From: Nostoc sp. 'Peltigera membranacea cyanobiont' N6
GTDB lineage: Bacteria; Cyanobacteriota; Cyanobacteriia; Cyanobacteriales; Nostocaceae
Assembly (NCBI RefSeq): GCF_002949735.1
Contig: NZ_CP026681.1
Location: forward strand, 7,966,501-8,030,500
Direction: 5' to 3'
DNA length: 64,000 bases
The first letter of the stretch is position 1, and each line of letters starts with the position of its first letter. The notes under the pieces are model-generated. The model searched no databases. It was not told the origin of the DNA and saw only the letters and a list, made by a program, of their open reading frames with translations. Shown piece after piece: positions 26,317 through 34,829 of the stretch. A program made the position numbers and the translations under genes.

Positions 26317-27276
26317 TTACCCAGCATTACTTAGGCTAACAGCATTTTTGCGTTCACTCTCAATTTGTTTGACTAAATCACCTGGGAGTTGAGATTTTTT
26401 AGTCAATGCTTTGTCAAAATTAGCGATCGCTTCCTGAATCATTTGCTGGCTTTTTTCTTTTTGCCCCAGTTCTTTCAGGATTTGGGCTTTGAGATAATAA
26501 ATTTCTGGATTATCGGACGTGCTTTTGATCGCTCGGTTAACATATTCCAGTGCCTGCGGATACCGTTTTAAATCTCGGTAAGCAAGAGCAATACCCCGAT
26601 CTACAAGATACCCAGGAGCAGCATTTTTTTCTAAGCGTCCAATTGCCCGATCTGGACTAGCAAAAGGCAAATTAACCGCCAAAAGTAAATCCATATAACC
26701 CTTAATTAAATTCAGTTCTGGATCGTTGGCAGAAATTGCTTCGGCTTTGTCTAAATATTCATAAACTTGCCGCAGCCGACCAAAAGCTTGGGGCACACCG
26801 TTGACAGTGCCCTTGCGGGTGAGAATTAATGCTCCCTCTAAAAAATGACCAACAGCAGTGTATAAATTACCACGCAATGGATCGTTGGGAATCAGTTTTT
26901 GTCCGCTTTCTAGAGTTTTCTGACTGTAGGTATCTAGTTTAGCCCAATCTTTATTTCCGTATGCCAAAGATGCTTTCATCGCGTAAGCTAGAGGTTCATT
27001 TGGCTCTTTAGATATTGCCTGTTGTAGATAACGCTCTGCTGCTGGATAGTTGCCCTGTTGGAAAATCGCCTTAAAAGCTGCTTCTGTTTGGTCGCCAATT
27101 TGATGGGGTTCGCTGTTGCGAAAGGGATCGCCAGCTAGTGAGGGATTCACCCACAGATTAAGTGCGATTGCCCAAGGGGCAACGCCAAAGGCGATCGCAG
27201 CACCAAAAGCAGTCTGAGCAAGGGTAGTGAGTCTCGTAGGCACTACTAATTGAGGCGGATAAAACCTTTTAGTCAT
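26317..27276 (-). CDS. Tetratricopeptide-repeat protein with N-terminal membrane anchor/signal
   Basis: 319 residues. A hydrophobic stretch at about 20-45 (QTAFGAAIAFGVAPWAIALNLWV) acts as a signal or anchor. TPR-type helical hairpins follow (FQQGNYPAAERYLQQAISKEP; LAYAMKASLAYGNKDWAKL; and near the C-terminus RYPQALEYVNRAIKSTSDNP, EIYYLKAQILKELGQ). It resembles a cyanobacterial TPR family of the Sll0314 type. TPR proteins act as protein-interaction scaffolds; the partner here is unknown. No operon partner is evident. Confidence 0.82.
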   Translation of the reverse strand: MTKRFYPPQLVVPTRLTTLAQTAFGAAIAFGVAPWAIALNLWVNPSLAGDPFRNSEPHQIGDQTEAAFKAIFQQGNYPAAERYLQQAISKEPNEPLAYAMKASLAYGNKDWAKLDTYSQKTLESGQKLIPNDPLRGNLYTAVGHFLEGALILTRKGTVNGVPQAFGRLRQVYEYLDKAEAISANDPELNLIKGYMDLLLAVNLPFASPDRAIGRLEKNAAPGYLVDRGIALAYRDLKRYPQALEYVNRAIKSTSDNPEIYYLKAQILKELGQKEKSQQMIQEAIANFDKALTKKSQLPGDLVKQIESERKNAVSLSNAG

Positions 27277-27594
27277 TTTAACCCTCAGAATAATTGCGGT
27301 TGAAATAGTTGTATGTGTTACTTAGAATGCAAAAAATGATTAATTCTAATTTGCCTCTGCCTCAACCCAAATTCTCTTATATAAAGGTTGACTTTGGTAA
27401 TTTTTCCATGTTTCCAGGCTCGTGATAGCCAAAGTTTTTAGGGTGAGTCTGCCACAATGGAGAAAAATTGGATGATTCTTGCTGCTAGATTAAGGTGTTA
27501 ATTCAGGTAATCCGCTATAAATTTTTCTAGAATTTTCCAGATCCTCTCAGTGTAGATAATCAGTAATTTGCTGACTTTTTGGTAATCTTAACAA
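27277..27594. other. Divergent intergenic region upstream of TPR and ABC-ATPase genes
   Basis: 318 bp between two divergent starts. It should carry both promoters. I see AT-rich runs but no identifiable operator, riboswitch or small gene. Confidence 0.5.
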
Positions 27595-28269
27595 ATGCTC
27601 TATCTCCGAAATGTAAATTATCACCCCACGGCGTGTCCAACAGCGATTCTTAAATCGATTAACTTGGAATTAGCACCCCAGCAACTAGGTCTGATTATTG
27701 GCCCTAGTGGTTCGGGAAAAAGTACCTTACTAGAAATTTTGTCGGGACTAGCCGAACCCACTACTGGCGCACTCTTTTGGCGAGAACAGGAACTTATAGC
27801 CGAACAGCTACAACAATTAGCTGGGTTGGTATTTCAGTTTCCAGAACGCCACTTTTGTGGTGGTTCAATTTTAGAAGAATTGCGTTTAGGACATCCTGAG
27901 TTAGGGTCAGAACGAGTTAGACAGGCCCTGAGTGAGGTGGGATTAGAGCATTTATCGCTTTCTGCTGCTCCCCATGCTTTGAGTGGCGGTCAACAGAGGC
28001 GTTTAGCTTTGGCGGTGCAATTGATTCGCCAGCCAAATTTACTGTTATTGGATGAACCGACTGCTGGGTTAGATTGGTCAATGCGTCGGCAACTGGTAAA
28101 TTTATTAGCAAAGCTGAAACAAGATTGGACACTATTGATAGTTACCCACGATGCTGGGGATCTGTTAGCGATCGCAGATCGTTGCTGGACACTCAACCAC
28201 GGCGAACTAAAATCAGTAGACCCAAAGACACTGGAATCCAAAGTTAAAGAACCTCTGCCATCGGCATAA
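27595..28269 (+). CDS. ABC transporter ATP-binding protein (single domain)
   Basis: 224 residues with a complete nucleotide-binding domain: Walker A GPSGSGKS (about 39-46), Q-loop VFQFPERHF, signature LSGGQQRRLALA, Walker B LLLLDEPTAG and switch TH in LIVTHDAG. The Q-loop with FPERHFCG resembles energy-coupling-factor ATPases and the plastid ABCI relatives. No membrane partner is encoded beside it. The transported substrate is unknown. Confidence 0.88.
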   Translation: MLYLRNVNYHPTACPTAILKSINLELAPQQLGLIIGPSGSGKSTLLEILSGLAEPTTGALFWREQELIAEQLQQLAGLVFQFPERHFCGGSILEELRLGHPELGSERVRQALSEVGLEHLSLSAAPHALSGGQQRRLALAVQLIRQPNLLLLDEPTAGLDWSMRRQLVNLLAKLKQDWTLLIVTHDAGDLLAIADRCWTLNHGELKSVDPKTLESKVKEPLPSA

Positions 28270-28332
28270 AAGGTGACTGGGGACTGGGGACTGGGGAAAA
28301 AAGAAGAAATAATATCCAATACCCCATACCGA

Positions 28333-28366
28333 ATGACAAATGACAAATGACCAATGACAAATGACA
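28333..28366 (+). repeat. ATGACAA heptamer array at the rsmG start
   Basis: Five ATG triplets spaced by exactly 7 bp (28333, 28340, 28347, 28354, 28361). The last is the rsmG start codon. A G-rich GGGGACT array (28275-28296) precedes it. The heptamer places an ATG in each of the three frames in turn. Confidence 0.85.
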
Positions 28367-29095
28367 AACTTATTGCCTGAGATGGCAGAAATCTGGCAGC
28401 AAACTCTGAATTGGCAACCGACTGTCCAACAGCAAGCACAATTCCAAAGGCTTTATGAGTTAATCCTAGAAGGTAATCTTCAACTAAATTTAACTCGCAT
28501 TACTGACCCCCAAGAGTTTTGGGAAAAACATCTCTGGGATTCTCTACGAGGAATTGTACCCCTGTTATCAGCAAATTTCTCTCCTACTCCCCCTGCTATC
28601 ATTGATATTGGTACAGGTGCAGGTTTTCCAGGTGTTCCAGTGGCAATTACAGTACCTAATTGCCCAATTACTCTTCTCGATTCCACTGGGAAAAAAATTA
28701 CTTTTATCGACAATATATTAACTGAACTTGCCCTTACTAATGCCAAAACTATTGTTAGTAGGGCTGAAGAAATCGGTCATCACCCCCAGCACCGACAAGC
28801 TTATGATATTGCATTGATCCGCGCTGTTGGGACAGCTTCTGTTTGTGCAGAATATGCCCTACCATTACTCAAACTAAGTGGTTTAGCCATAATCTATCGT
28901 GGTAATTGGACAGAAGAAGAAACCACAAGTTTACAAAATGCTGTCAAGCAGTTGGGTGGCGTTATTGAATCAATCGAACAATTTACAACACCTCTGAGTC
29001 ACAGCATCCGGCACTGTGTGTATTTGCGTAAGGTAGCCACCACACCAGTTCAGTTTCCCCGCGCTATTGGTGTACCTACTCAAAAACCTCTTTGA
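28361..29095 (+). CDS. rsmG: 16S rRNA (guanine527-N7)-methyltransferase RsmG (GidB)
   Basis: 244 residues. LYELILEGNLQLNLTRITDP and FWEKHLWDSL are the family N-terminal signature. The S-adenosylmethionine-binding glycine motif is IDIGTGAGFPGVP, followed by TLLDSTGKKITFID and VSRAEEIGH. It methylates G527 of 16S rRNA near the decoding centre. The start is the last ATG of an ATGACAA repeat array. No Shine-Dalgarno sequence lies in front of it; the next in-frame ATG is 28382. Confidence 0.95.
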   Translation: MTNLLPEMAEIWQQTLNWQPTVQQQAQFQRLYELILEGNLQLNLTRITDPQEFWEKHLWDSLRGIVPLLSANFSPTPPAIIDIGTGAGFPGVPVAITVPNCPITLLDSTGKKITFIDNILTELALTNAKTIVSRAEEIGHHPQHRQAYDIALIRAVGTASVCAEYALPLLKLSGLAIIYRGNWTEEETTSLQNAVKQLGGVIESIEQFTTPLSHSIRHCVYLRKVATTPVQFPRAIGVPTQKPL

Positions 29096-29137
29096 CTATG
29101 ATACTTTGTCACTGAGCAGTGACTTTGAGGACTGAAG

Positions 29138-29572
29138 ATGCAAAAAATTTCCTTTGAGTTAGAGGTTTATTCTTTCCATATTGATTTTATTGGTCATGTG
29201 AACAACACTGTTTATGTTCAATGGATGGAAATTGGACGGACAAAACTGCTGCAAGCCGTTGAGATGCCAACACAGAAAATCTTTGAGCAGGGGTTTGCTC
29301 CGGTTTTGGTTCAAACCAACATCACCTACAAATCACCGCTCTATTTGGGTGAGCGTGTGCAGGTAGAAATGTGGATTTCTGAATTGAAGAATGCCTCTGC
29401 TACTATGCAGTTTTGTTTCTATAACGAACAGAGAATATTAGCAGCAGAGGGATGGCAAAAAGGCTTGTTTGTGGATAGACAAACAATGCGCCCAAGGCGG
29501 TTACGCCCAGAGGAACGTTCTTTGTTCGCACCTTATGTGCATTCCTCGGTAGATGCTCAACCTCCTAATTGA
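29138..29572 (+). CDS. Acyl-CoA thioesterase, 4HBT/YbgC type hot-dog fold
   Basis: 144 residues. The motif VYSFHIDFIGHVNNTVYVQW contains the Asp and the H-V-N-N element of the 4-hydroxybenzoyl-CoA thioesterase family, and ITYKSPLYLGERVQVEMW follows. It should hydrolyse acyl- or aromatic-CoA thioesters. In cyanobacteria such enzymes include the DHNA-CoA thioesterase of phylloquinone synthesis, but I cannot assign that here. It is 42 bp downstream of rsmG on the same strand. Confidence 0.85.
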   Translation: MQKISFELEVYSFHIDFIGHVNNTVYVQWMEIGRTKLLQAVEMPTQKIFEQGFAPVLVQTNITYKSPLYLGERVQVEMWISELKNASATMQFCFYNEQRILAAEGWQKGLFVDRQTMRPRRLRPEERSLFAPYVHSSVDAQPPN

Positions 29573-29689
29573 CAGTATAAATTTCATATTTTAGATTATT
29601 TTGGTTCATGCCCTGCACCTGGTGAGCGGAAAAAATCCAAAATCCTTTGACAGGAGTGGAAGAGCAACTTTTTTTTCTAAACCTCATAT

Positions 29690-29844
29690 ATGTTGAGAAC
29701 GGTAGTTTTTGCCCTCACCCTAAATCCCTCTCCCTTCTTGGGAGAAGGACTTCTTTCCGGCTCCCCTTCTCCCAAATTTGGGAGAAGGGGCTGGGGGATG
29801 AGGGTTTTTCTTTTCATACGAAAAGAACTACAGTTTTCAATATG
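29690..29844. repeat. MITE-like imperfect long inverted repeat
   Basis: The outer arms TGTTGAGAACGGTAGTTTTT (left) and the reverse complement of AAGAACTACAGTTTTCAATA (right) pair imperfectly. The inner arms pair CCCTCACCC...CTCTCCC with GGGAGAAGGGG...GATGAGGG. The centre carries a TTCTCCCAAATTTGGGAGAA palindrome. There is no gene in this 304-bp convergent spacer. It may terminate transcription from both sides as well as being a mobile non-coding repeat. Confidence 0.65.
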
Positions 29845-29876
29845 GACGCGGTTTATCTCGCCTTTTATCCCCATAT

Positions 29877-30656
29877 TTAGGCAAATTTACTTGCAGTTGC
29901 AAACCGCTTGTTAATCTCATCCCAATTAACCACGTTCCACCAAGCATCTAAATAATCGACGCGGCGATTCTGGTAATTCAGATAATATGCGTGTTCCCAT
30001 ACGTCATTACCCAGAATGGGATATTTACCTACACTTAAGGGACTATCTTGGTTAGCTGTAGTTGTCACTTCCAACTTGCCACCTTTGTTACGGACTAGCC
30101 AAACCCAACCACTACCAAAACGACCGGCACCAGCTTCATTAAACTTTTGTTTGAAAGCTGCAAAACTACCAAAACTTTGATTAATTGCGGAGGCTATATT
30201 TCCTGTTGGTTCTCCCCCACCTTTTGGCTTCATAATTTCCCAGAACATTGAGTGATTTACATGACCACCGCCACTATTGCGTACTGTTTTGCGAATATCT
30301 TCTGGTACATTGTCAAGTTTCTGCAACAGTTCTTCAATAGTTTTGCCTTTCAGTTCTGGGTGTTTATCTAACGCTGCATTCAAGTTTTTTACATAAGTTG
30401 CATGGTGTTTATCGTGGTGAAACTGCATCGTTTTAGCATCAATGTGTGGTTCCAGCGCTTCGTAGGCGTAAGCTAAAGGCGGTAGTTGGATTGCACCTGT
30501 TTTTTCTGATGTTTTATTTGGTGTTGTTTCAGGTGTTTTTTCAGGAATTGCAGTGTTTCCTTTAGGAGATTTCTCTGCCAATGCACAAGCATCGAATACA
30601 AAAGCACCCGCACCTGCTGTGAGTAAAAACAAGAAATTGCGTCGATTAATAGTCAT
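29877..30656 (-). CDS. sodA: Superoxide dismutase (Mn-type), exported or membrane-anchored
   Basis: 259 residues. The N-terminus has a twin-arginine-like motif and hydrophobic stretch (NRRNFLFLLTAGAGAFVFDA), then a Pro/Thr/Lys-rich linker to about residue 55. The catalytic domain follows, with metal ligands in HHDKHHATY, GGGHVNHSMFW and DVWEHAYYLNYQNRR. The GGGHVNHS and ANQDSPL patterns favour manganese over iron. It dismutates superoxide, probably at the thylakoid or plasma-membrane surface or in the periplasm. Cyanobacteria such as Anabaena are known to have such an anchored MnSOD. The gene is monocistronic. Confidence 0.92.
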   Translation of the reverse strand: MTINRRNFLFLLTAGAGAFVFDACALAEKSPKGNTAIPEKTPETTPNKTSEKTGAIQLPPLAYAYEALEPHIDAKTMQFHHDKHHATYVKNLNAALDKHPELKGKTIEELLQKLDNVPEDIRKTVRNSGGGHVNHSMFWEIMKPKGGGEPTGNIASAINQSFGSFAAFKQKFNEAGAGRFGSGWVWLVRNKGGKLEVTTTANQDSPLSVGKYPILGNDVWEHAYYLNYQNRRVDYLDAWWNVVNWDEINKRFATASKFA

Positions 30657-31082
30657 ATAAGTTTTTGCAGCAAATCCATTAAGTCTCTATTGCAGTTTTT
30701 ATTTTCTTAGATTTTGGCTACAAAAAATCGGAAATTTGCGATTATTTATGGCAGTTTAAGAAACTATTTACAAAACTTGTAATATTAAGTACTAACATTC
30801 AAAACGTTATGTATTTTTACCTAAACTATCTTTTTACAACTAATCATAGGTTCGCACCCAACCACCAAAAAAAATAAACCCAGTCGTCACAAGAGACGCT
30901 ACCGGGTGTTAAGGGAATTATCGGATATTGGGTCGATTGATTAAGTGTGATGTGCTTAGTGGCTTTTTTAGAGGGTGTGCAAGCTAGTTAGACTTGGCGT
31001 TAAGCTGACGTTTTAAGGCTTTGAATTCTTCTGAGCTAGCGACATTTTCCATAAGCTTTATTTAATGTCGGGAAATGAGTTT
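30657..31082. other. Intergenic region upstream of sodA
   Basis: 426 bp between sodA and a Uma2 gene, both minus strand. A possible 22-codon minus-strand micro-ORF (31052 downwards, MENVASSEEFKALKRQLNAK...) ends near 30985. It has no ribosome-binding site and I do not call it a gene. A C/G-rich segment with CCCAGTCGTC...ACCGGGT lies at about 30882-30908. No clear promoter was recognised. Confidence 0.45.
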
Positions 31083-31709
31083 TTATGAATAACGCACTGA
31101 AAAAATTTGTTCAACGGTTAGATTTAAATCTGGAAATGTTGGCGACTCTATACGGTCGTCTCCTCTAAACTGTTTACCACGATATTCACCCTCATCACTT
31201 AAAGAGTAAATTGTGATTGTTGGCTGTTTGGGGTCGCCTATCAATTCCTTGCTACCCAAAGCCGCATAATCAACAATCCAATATTCTTGAATACCCATTT
31301 CTTCATAGTCAGCAAACTTTTTATGATAATCATCTCTCCAGTTAGTACTGACGACTTCAATCACTAATGGAATTGAATCTGGTTTACTAAGGATAGATTG
31401 TTTCTCCCATAATGGTTCATTACCCAAGTTAGAAAAATTCATTAATAAAACATCAGGATAGTATCCTGACATTTTCTTTTCTGGCTTCACTGTGGCGGTT
31501 TTTGGTATACCGTAATAAAGTTTAAGACGAAGACACTCATACCCTAATATCATTGTTAAAAATGCTCCTATTTGCTCGTGTTTGCCTGATGGCGGCGGGA
31601 TTTGAATAATATCTCCATTGTGTAATTCATAACGAATCTTTTCCGGTTGTGTTTCTAAAAATTCTAAATATTCATCAAATGTAAATAGTTTTTGTAGTGA
31701 TTGAATCAT
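31083..31709 (-). CDS. Uma2 family (DUF820) putative endonuclease
   Basis: 208 residues from ATG 31709 (MIQSLQKLFTFDEYLEFLE). A longer frame to 31820 has no family match and is not used. The fold motifs are YELHNGDIIQIPPPSGKHEQIG, YYPDVLLMN, PLVIEVVSTNWR (the acidic and E-V residues of a PD-(D/E)XK site) and DYEEMGIQEYWIVDY. Uma2 genes are strongly expanded in cyanobacteria and often lie near mobile or repeat DNA. Activity and target are unknown. Confidence 0.82.
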   Translation of the reverse strand: MIQSLQKLFTFDEYLEFLETQPEKIRYELHNGDIIQIPPPSGKHEQIGAFLTMILGYECLRLKLYYGIPKTATVKPEKKMSGYYPDVLLMNFSNLGNEPLWEKQSILSKPDSIPLVIEVVSTNWRDDYHKKFADYEEMGIQEYWIVDYAALGSKELIGDPKQPTITIYSLSDEGEYRGKQFRGDDRIESPTFPDLNLTVEQIFSVRYS

Positions 31710-32027
31710 TATTTGATCCTGATTATGGATATAAACACTTCTCACTGCTGTAACCTGAAAATTAAGAGTTAACGGGGTGTAGTGGTGAAATGTGAAAGTA
31801 AATCGGCATGGACGCACCAAGATTCTTACTCAGCAAGAGATACAGCAAATTTTCGCTATTGGATTGACTGACCGCGATCGCGCGACGCAAGGGCAAGGTC
31901 AGAGTTACGGTCAAAAATTGGATTAACGGTGGTGTGGTGATGATTCTGGATGCGATCGCTAACCTATCCCTCGCCACCAATTACAGCGATCGCACACAAA
32001 ACAATTATATTTTACATTCCGAAGCGC

Positions 32028-33125
32028 TTATAATATTCTGTCCCCAGTTTTGGGATCAAATACAAACAAGTGATTTAAATCAAGTTGCAGAGAAAGGCGA
32101 TCGCCTGGACGCAGACGCACATCTCCACCTACCTGAATATTCAACACCACCGCCGAATCAGGTAAGCCAGCACGAATCAAAGTTTCCCTTCCCAAAGGTT
32201 CTACCACCTTAACTTCCACAATCAGCTGACTATCATTTCCTTCTTGGCGACTTGGCGGTTCGTTAATCAAAATATGCTCTGGGCGAATCCCCAAATCAAA
32301 ACTGTGCCCCTGACGCAACTTTAATTTTTCATTCACATCTGCTGGAATCGTTAATAACTGCCCACTCACATCAAAACCGTTATTTTGATAGATTGCACGG
32401 AAAATATTCATCGGTGGACTGCCTAAAAAACTTGCCACCATCTGATTAGCGGGACTTGCATAAATAGTTTGGGGATCGCCGATTTGTTGAATTCGCCCGC
32501 GATTGAGTACGACAATTTTATCAGCCAAAGTCATGGCTTCAACTTGATCGTGGGTGACGTAAATTGTCGTAATGCCTAATTCTTGATGTAACTGTTTCAA
32601 TTCTGCCCTTGTATCATCGCGCAATTGGGCATCTAAATTAGATAAAGGTTCATCAAGTAAAAACACTTGGGGTTCACGAGCGATCGCTCTCCCTAATGCT
32701 ACCCGTTGTTGCTGTCCTCCAGAAAGCTGTTTGGGTTTCCGATCCAGCAGGCGATCCAGAGAAAGCGATCGCGCCACATTCATCACCCGTTCTTGAATGA
32801 TTTTTCGGTCAACCTTCCGCATTTGCAAGCCAAAGCCGATGTTTTGGGCCACGCTCATGTGAGGATAGAGAGCGTAGTTTTGGAACACCATCGCCACATC
32901 TCGTTGTCTGGCTGGGATATTATTTACCAAGTGATCGCCAATATAGAGTTTACCTGATGTGGCAGTTTCTAAACCAGCGATCGTTCGCAAAATTGTAGAC
33001 TTACCACAACCCGATGGCCCAACTAAAACCCAAAATTCGCCATCAGGAATTTCAAAGGTAATATCCTCAATAGCGGTAACGTTATTGAATCTACGCTTAA
33101 TATCTTCTAGACGAACATTTGCCAT
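32028..33125 (-). CDS. ABC transporter ATPase, MalK/UgpC/MsmK type (sugar uptake)
   Basis: 365 residues. The nucleotide-binding domain has Walker A GPSGCGKST, Q-loop VFQNYALYPHMSV, signature LSGGQQQRVALGRAI, Walker B QVFLLDEPLSNLDAQLR and switch YVTHDQVEAMTLAD. The C-terminal third is a TOBE/MalK regulatory domain (DLGIRPEHILINEP). The family energises uptake of maltose, glycerol-3-phosphate or similar sugars. It stands alone without permease or binding-protein genes, so it may serve several transporters, as MsiK does. Confidence 0.9.
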   Translation of the reverse strand: MANVRLEDIKRRFNNVTAIEDITFEIPDGEFWVLVGPSGCGKSTILRTIAGLETATSGKLYIGDHLVNNIPARQRDVAMVFQNYALYPHMSVAQNIGFGLQMRKVDRKIIQERVMNVARSLSLDRLLDRKPKQLSGGQQQRVALGRAIAREPQVFLLDEPLSNLDAQLRDDTRAELKQLHQELGITTIYVTHDQVEAMTLADKIVVLNRGRIQQIGDPQTIYASPANQMVASFLGSPPMNIFRAIYQNNGFDVSGQLLTIPADVNEKLKLRQGHSFDLGIRPEHILINEPPSRQEGNDSQLIVEVKVVEPLGRETLIRAGLPDSAVVLNIQVGGDVRLRPGDRLSLQLDLNHLFVFDPKTGDRIL

Positions 33126-33176
33126 TATCTAATTTGATATTTTCAGTTTGGGATTTGCGACATTTCCAACTCACTA

Positions 33177-33422
33177 CTAGGAGGTTTTATCCGCTCCCTC
33201 CGAGTAACTATGAGGCTGCTTCGCAAGTGCAGAGATTTGGTTGTCCTGCACAATTCTAATCAGAAATCTTAGAGCCTCATTGACAGCATCGGCATTAGGA
33301 AAAACCTTTGCAACATCAGGTTCTAAACGAATTGTTGTCTTACCAAAGCTCTTTCGTTCAGAACCAAACTTTCTGACTTTTAGGCTCTTCAAGTCATACT
33401 CTGATCGCAAATCATCTTCCAT
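33177..33422 (-). CDS. brnA: BrnA-like antitoxin
   Basis: An 81-residue charged protein: SLKVRKFGSERKSFGKTTIR and PDVAKVFPNADAVNEALRFL suggest a short beta strand and helices of a DNA-binding antitoxin. Identification rests mainly on position: it starts 7 bp after a recognisable brnT gene on the same strand, the standard brnT-brnA order. It would neutralise BrnT and repress the operon. Confidence 0.6.
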   Translation of the reverse strand: MEDDLRSEYDLKSLKVRKFGSERKSFGKTTIRLEPDVAKVFPNADAVNEALRFLIRIVQDNQISALAKQPHSYSEGADKTS

Positions 33423-33429
33423 TTTTGGC

Positions 33430-33702
33430 TTACCCTTCTTTGTATGCTTCTCGCTCGGATCGCGTTACTTCTCTTGCACTAATGAGACGAATTGAATTTC
33501 CTCTCTCGGTATAGGAGATGATTAGTAAGCGTCCCCGATTTGATTCTCCAATAATAAGGTAACGCTCCTCATCATCAGAGTGGTCTGGATCGTAGAAGTC
33601 AACATAGAGCAGATCATCGAAAACAGTTTTGGCTTCTTCAAAAGAAACCTGATGTTTTAAAAGATTTATTGCCGCTTTGTTTTCGTCCCACTCAAACTTC
33701 AT
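33430..33702 (-). CDS. brnT: BrnT-type ribonuclease toxin
   Basis: 90 residues from ATG 33702 (MKFEWDENKAAINLLKHQVS). The DUF497/BrnT signature continues with FEEAKTVFDD, EERYLIIGES and RLLIISYTERGNSIRLISAR. BrnT folds like RelE and cleaves RNA. It begins only 10 bp after the gun4 stop codon, so it may be transcribed from the gun4 promoter. Confidence 0.85.
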   Translation of the reverse strand: MKFEWDENKAAINLLKHQVSFEEAKTVFDDLLYVDFYDPDHSDDEERYLIIGESNRGRLLIISYTERGNSIRLISAREVTRSEREAYKEG

Positions 33703-33712
33703 GAAATTATAA

Positions 33713-34441
33713 TCATTTTTCTGGATTCTTCGACCAAGCTGGGTGAGAGAGTAAAGAAGCAAAAACTCGTACCCCCCGGAGTTGATTAGAGAGGGGTAAG
33801 TGACCTCTAGGCGCACTCAAATCCCAGGTAAACTCGTTAGGATATCGCGTCCAGGTATTACCTGCTTTCCAGCCAATTTTCGGCCAGAAATTCTCCCAAT
33901 TTTTACCCAAACTCAACCAGATTTCTCGCTGCACTGAAAAGCCAAATTTACCTTCCGAGTGGACTAACCAGAGGTTATTAATGGTTTGCAAGTCAACAGC
34001 CGAGGTCTTTTCTACCTCAGTAAAGTACAACCATTTTCGTTGTACAGCCGTTGGCCCTGATAATTCACACATTTTTTCGATGGTGACGCGATCGGCTGCT
34101 TGGAAGTCTTGAGCAGCAAGTAGCTGTTGCAAAGAATTGTAGTTAATCCCGCACTCTGATTTTAGAGGTACAATTCCCTCAGGAAAAGAGGAGCGCAGAA
34201 ATTCTTTGACTTGAGGTGCATCAGAGTTGTAGAGGACTTGGTAAGCTTTGCCATCAATCCAAGTTGCTGGGTTCTCACGTCGTTTCAGTAAAAATTCCAT
34301 CAACACGTCTAATCCCTCATTACCCAACTCAGCTAACTGTGGGATTATCTGTTGTTGGACTTTTTCAGACCCAGCGATTAACGGTCGTCGCAGGGAGTCG
34401 ATGTCATTTGCCGGGTCTGATAAAATCATTGGGTCTGTCAT
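33713..34441 (-). CDS. gun4: GUN4, porphyrin-binding activator of Mg-chelatase
   Basis: 242 residues. The N-terminal part (about 1-95) is the helical ARM-like bundle of cyanobacterial GUN4. The core domain starts near 105 (LLAAQDFQAADRVTIEKMCEL) and contains RKWLYFTEVEK, INNLWLVHSEGKFGFSVQ, WENFWPKIGWK and FTWDLSAPRGHLP. GUN4 binds protoporphyrin IX and Mg-protoporphyrin and stimulates Mg-chelatase in chlorophyll synthesis. Length matches the cyanobacterial family. A toxin-antitoxin pair follows it on the same strand, an unusual neighbour for an essential gene. Confidence 0.95.
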   Translation of the reverse strand: MTDPMILSDPANDIDSLRRPLIAGSEKVQQQIIPQLAELGNEGLDVLMEFLLKRRENPATWIDGKAYQVLYNSDAPQVKEFLRSSFPEGIVPLKSECGINYNSLQQLLAAQDFQAADRVTIEKMCELSGPTAVQRKWLYFTEVEKTSAVDLQTINNLWLVHSEGKFGFSVQREIWLSLGKNWENFWPKIGWKAGNTWTRYPNEFTWDLSAPRGHLPLSNQLRGVRVFASLLSHPAWSKNPEK

Positions 34442-34611
34442 GCCATTCTCGTTTTAGCGGTCAGTGAAAGAGCGGTAAGCTATCGGGCATTCTCGAAAGT
34501 GAAGCACTGATAGCGAAAAGTAGTTTACTATTTTTGATCGTACAAAATTGCGATCGCTTCACTGAATTCCCCACTTAAATCCCCAAATAATGTACAAGGG
34601 GAATAGGGGGA

Positions 34612-34770
34612 AAATCTGGAGACTAGGGACTGGGGACTAGGGACTAGGGACTGGGTACTACGACTGAGGGGACATGGAGGACAAGGGTGAATTATTGAAA
34701 AAATCACTTCGTGTCTCCTCCCAATCCCCAGTACCCAGTACCCAATACCCAATCCCCAGTCCCCAATATA
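34612..34770. repeat. GGGGACT / CCCCAAT repeat element upstream of icd
   Basis: A GGGACT(A/G) array (34619-34656), a core, and a C-rich array of CCCAGTA/CCCAATA/CCCCAGT units (to about 34770). The core at 34679-34702 is nearly identical to the core of the element inserted in mfd (16626-16650), so both are copies of one non-coding repeat. It ends about 60 bp before the icd start. Confidence 0.75.
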
Positions 34771-34829
34771 CAAGCCTGCCACATAAGGATTTTTTGACTA
34801 TCAGCGTATCGATTAGGAGTGTGTGAACG

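Noticed and set aside
30845..30870. GGTTCGCACCC followed by CCACCA, resembling a tRNA 3' end
   Set aside because: No acceptor, D or anticodon arm can be drawn in the preceding 70 bases.
30985..31052. 22-codon micro-ORF MENVASSEEFKALKRQLNAK... upstream of sodA
   Set aside because: It lacks a ribosome-binding site and is too short to judge; mentioned in the intergenic entry only.
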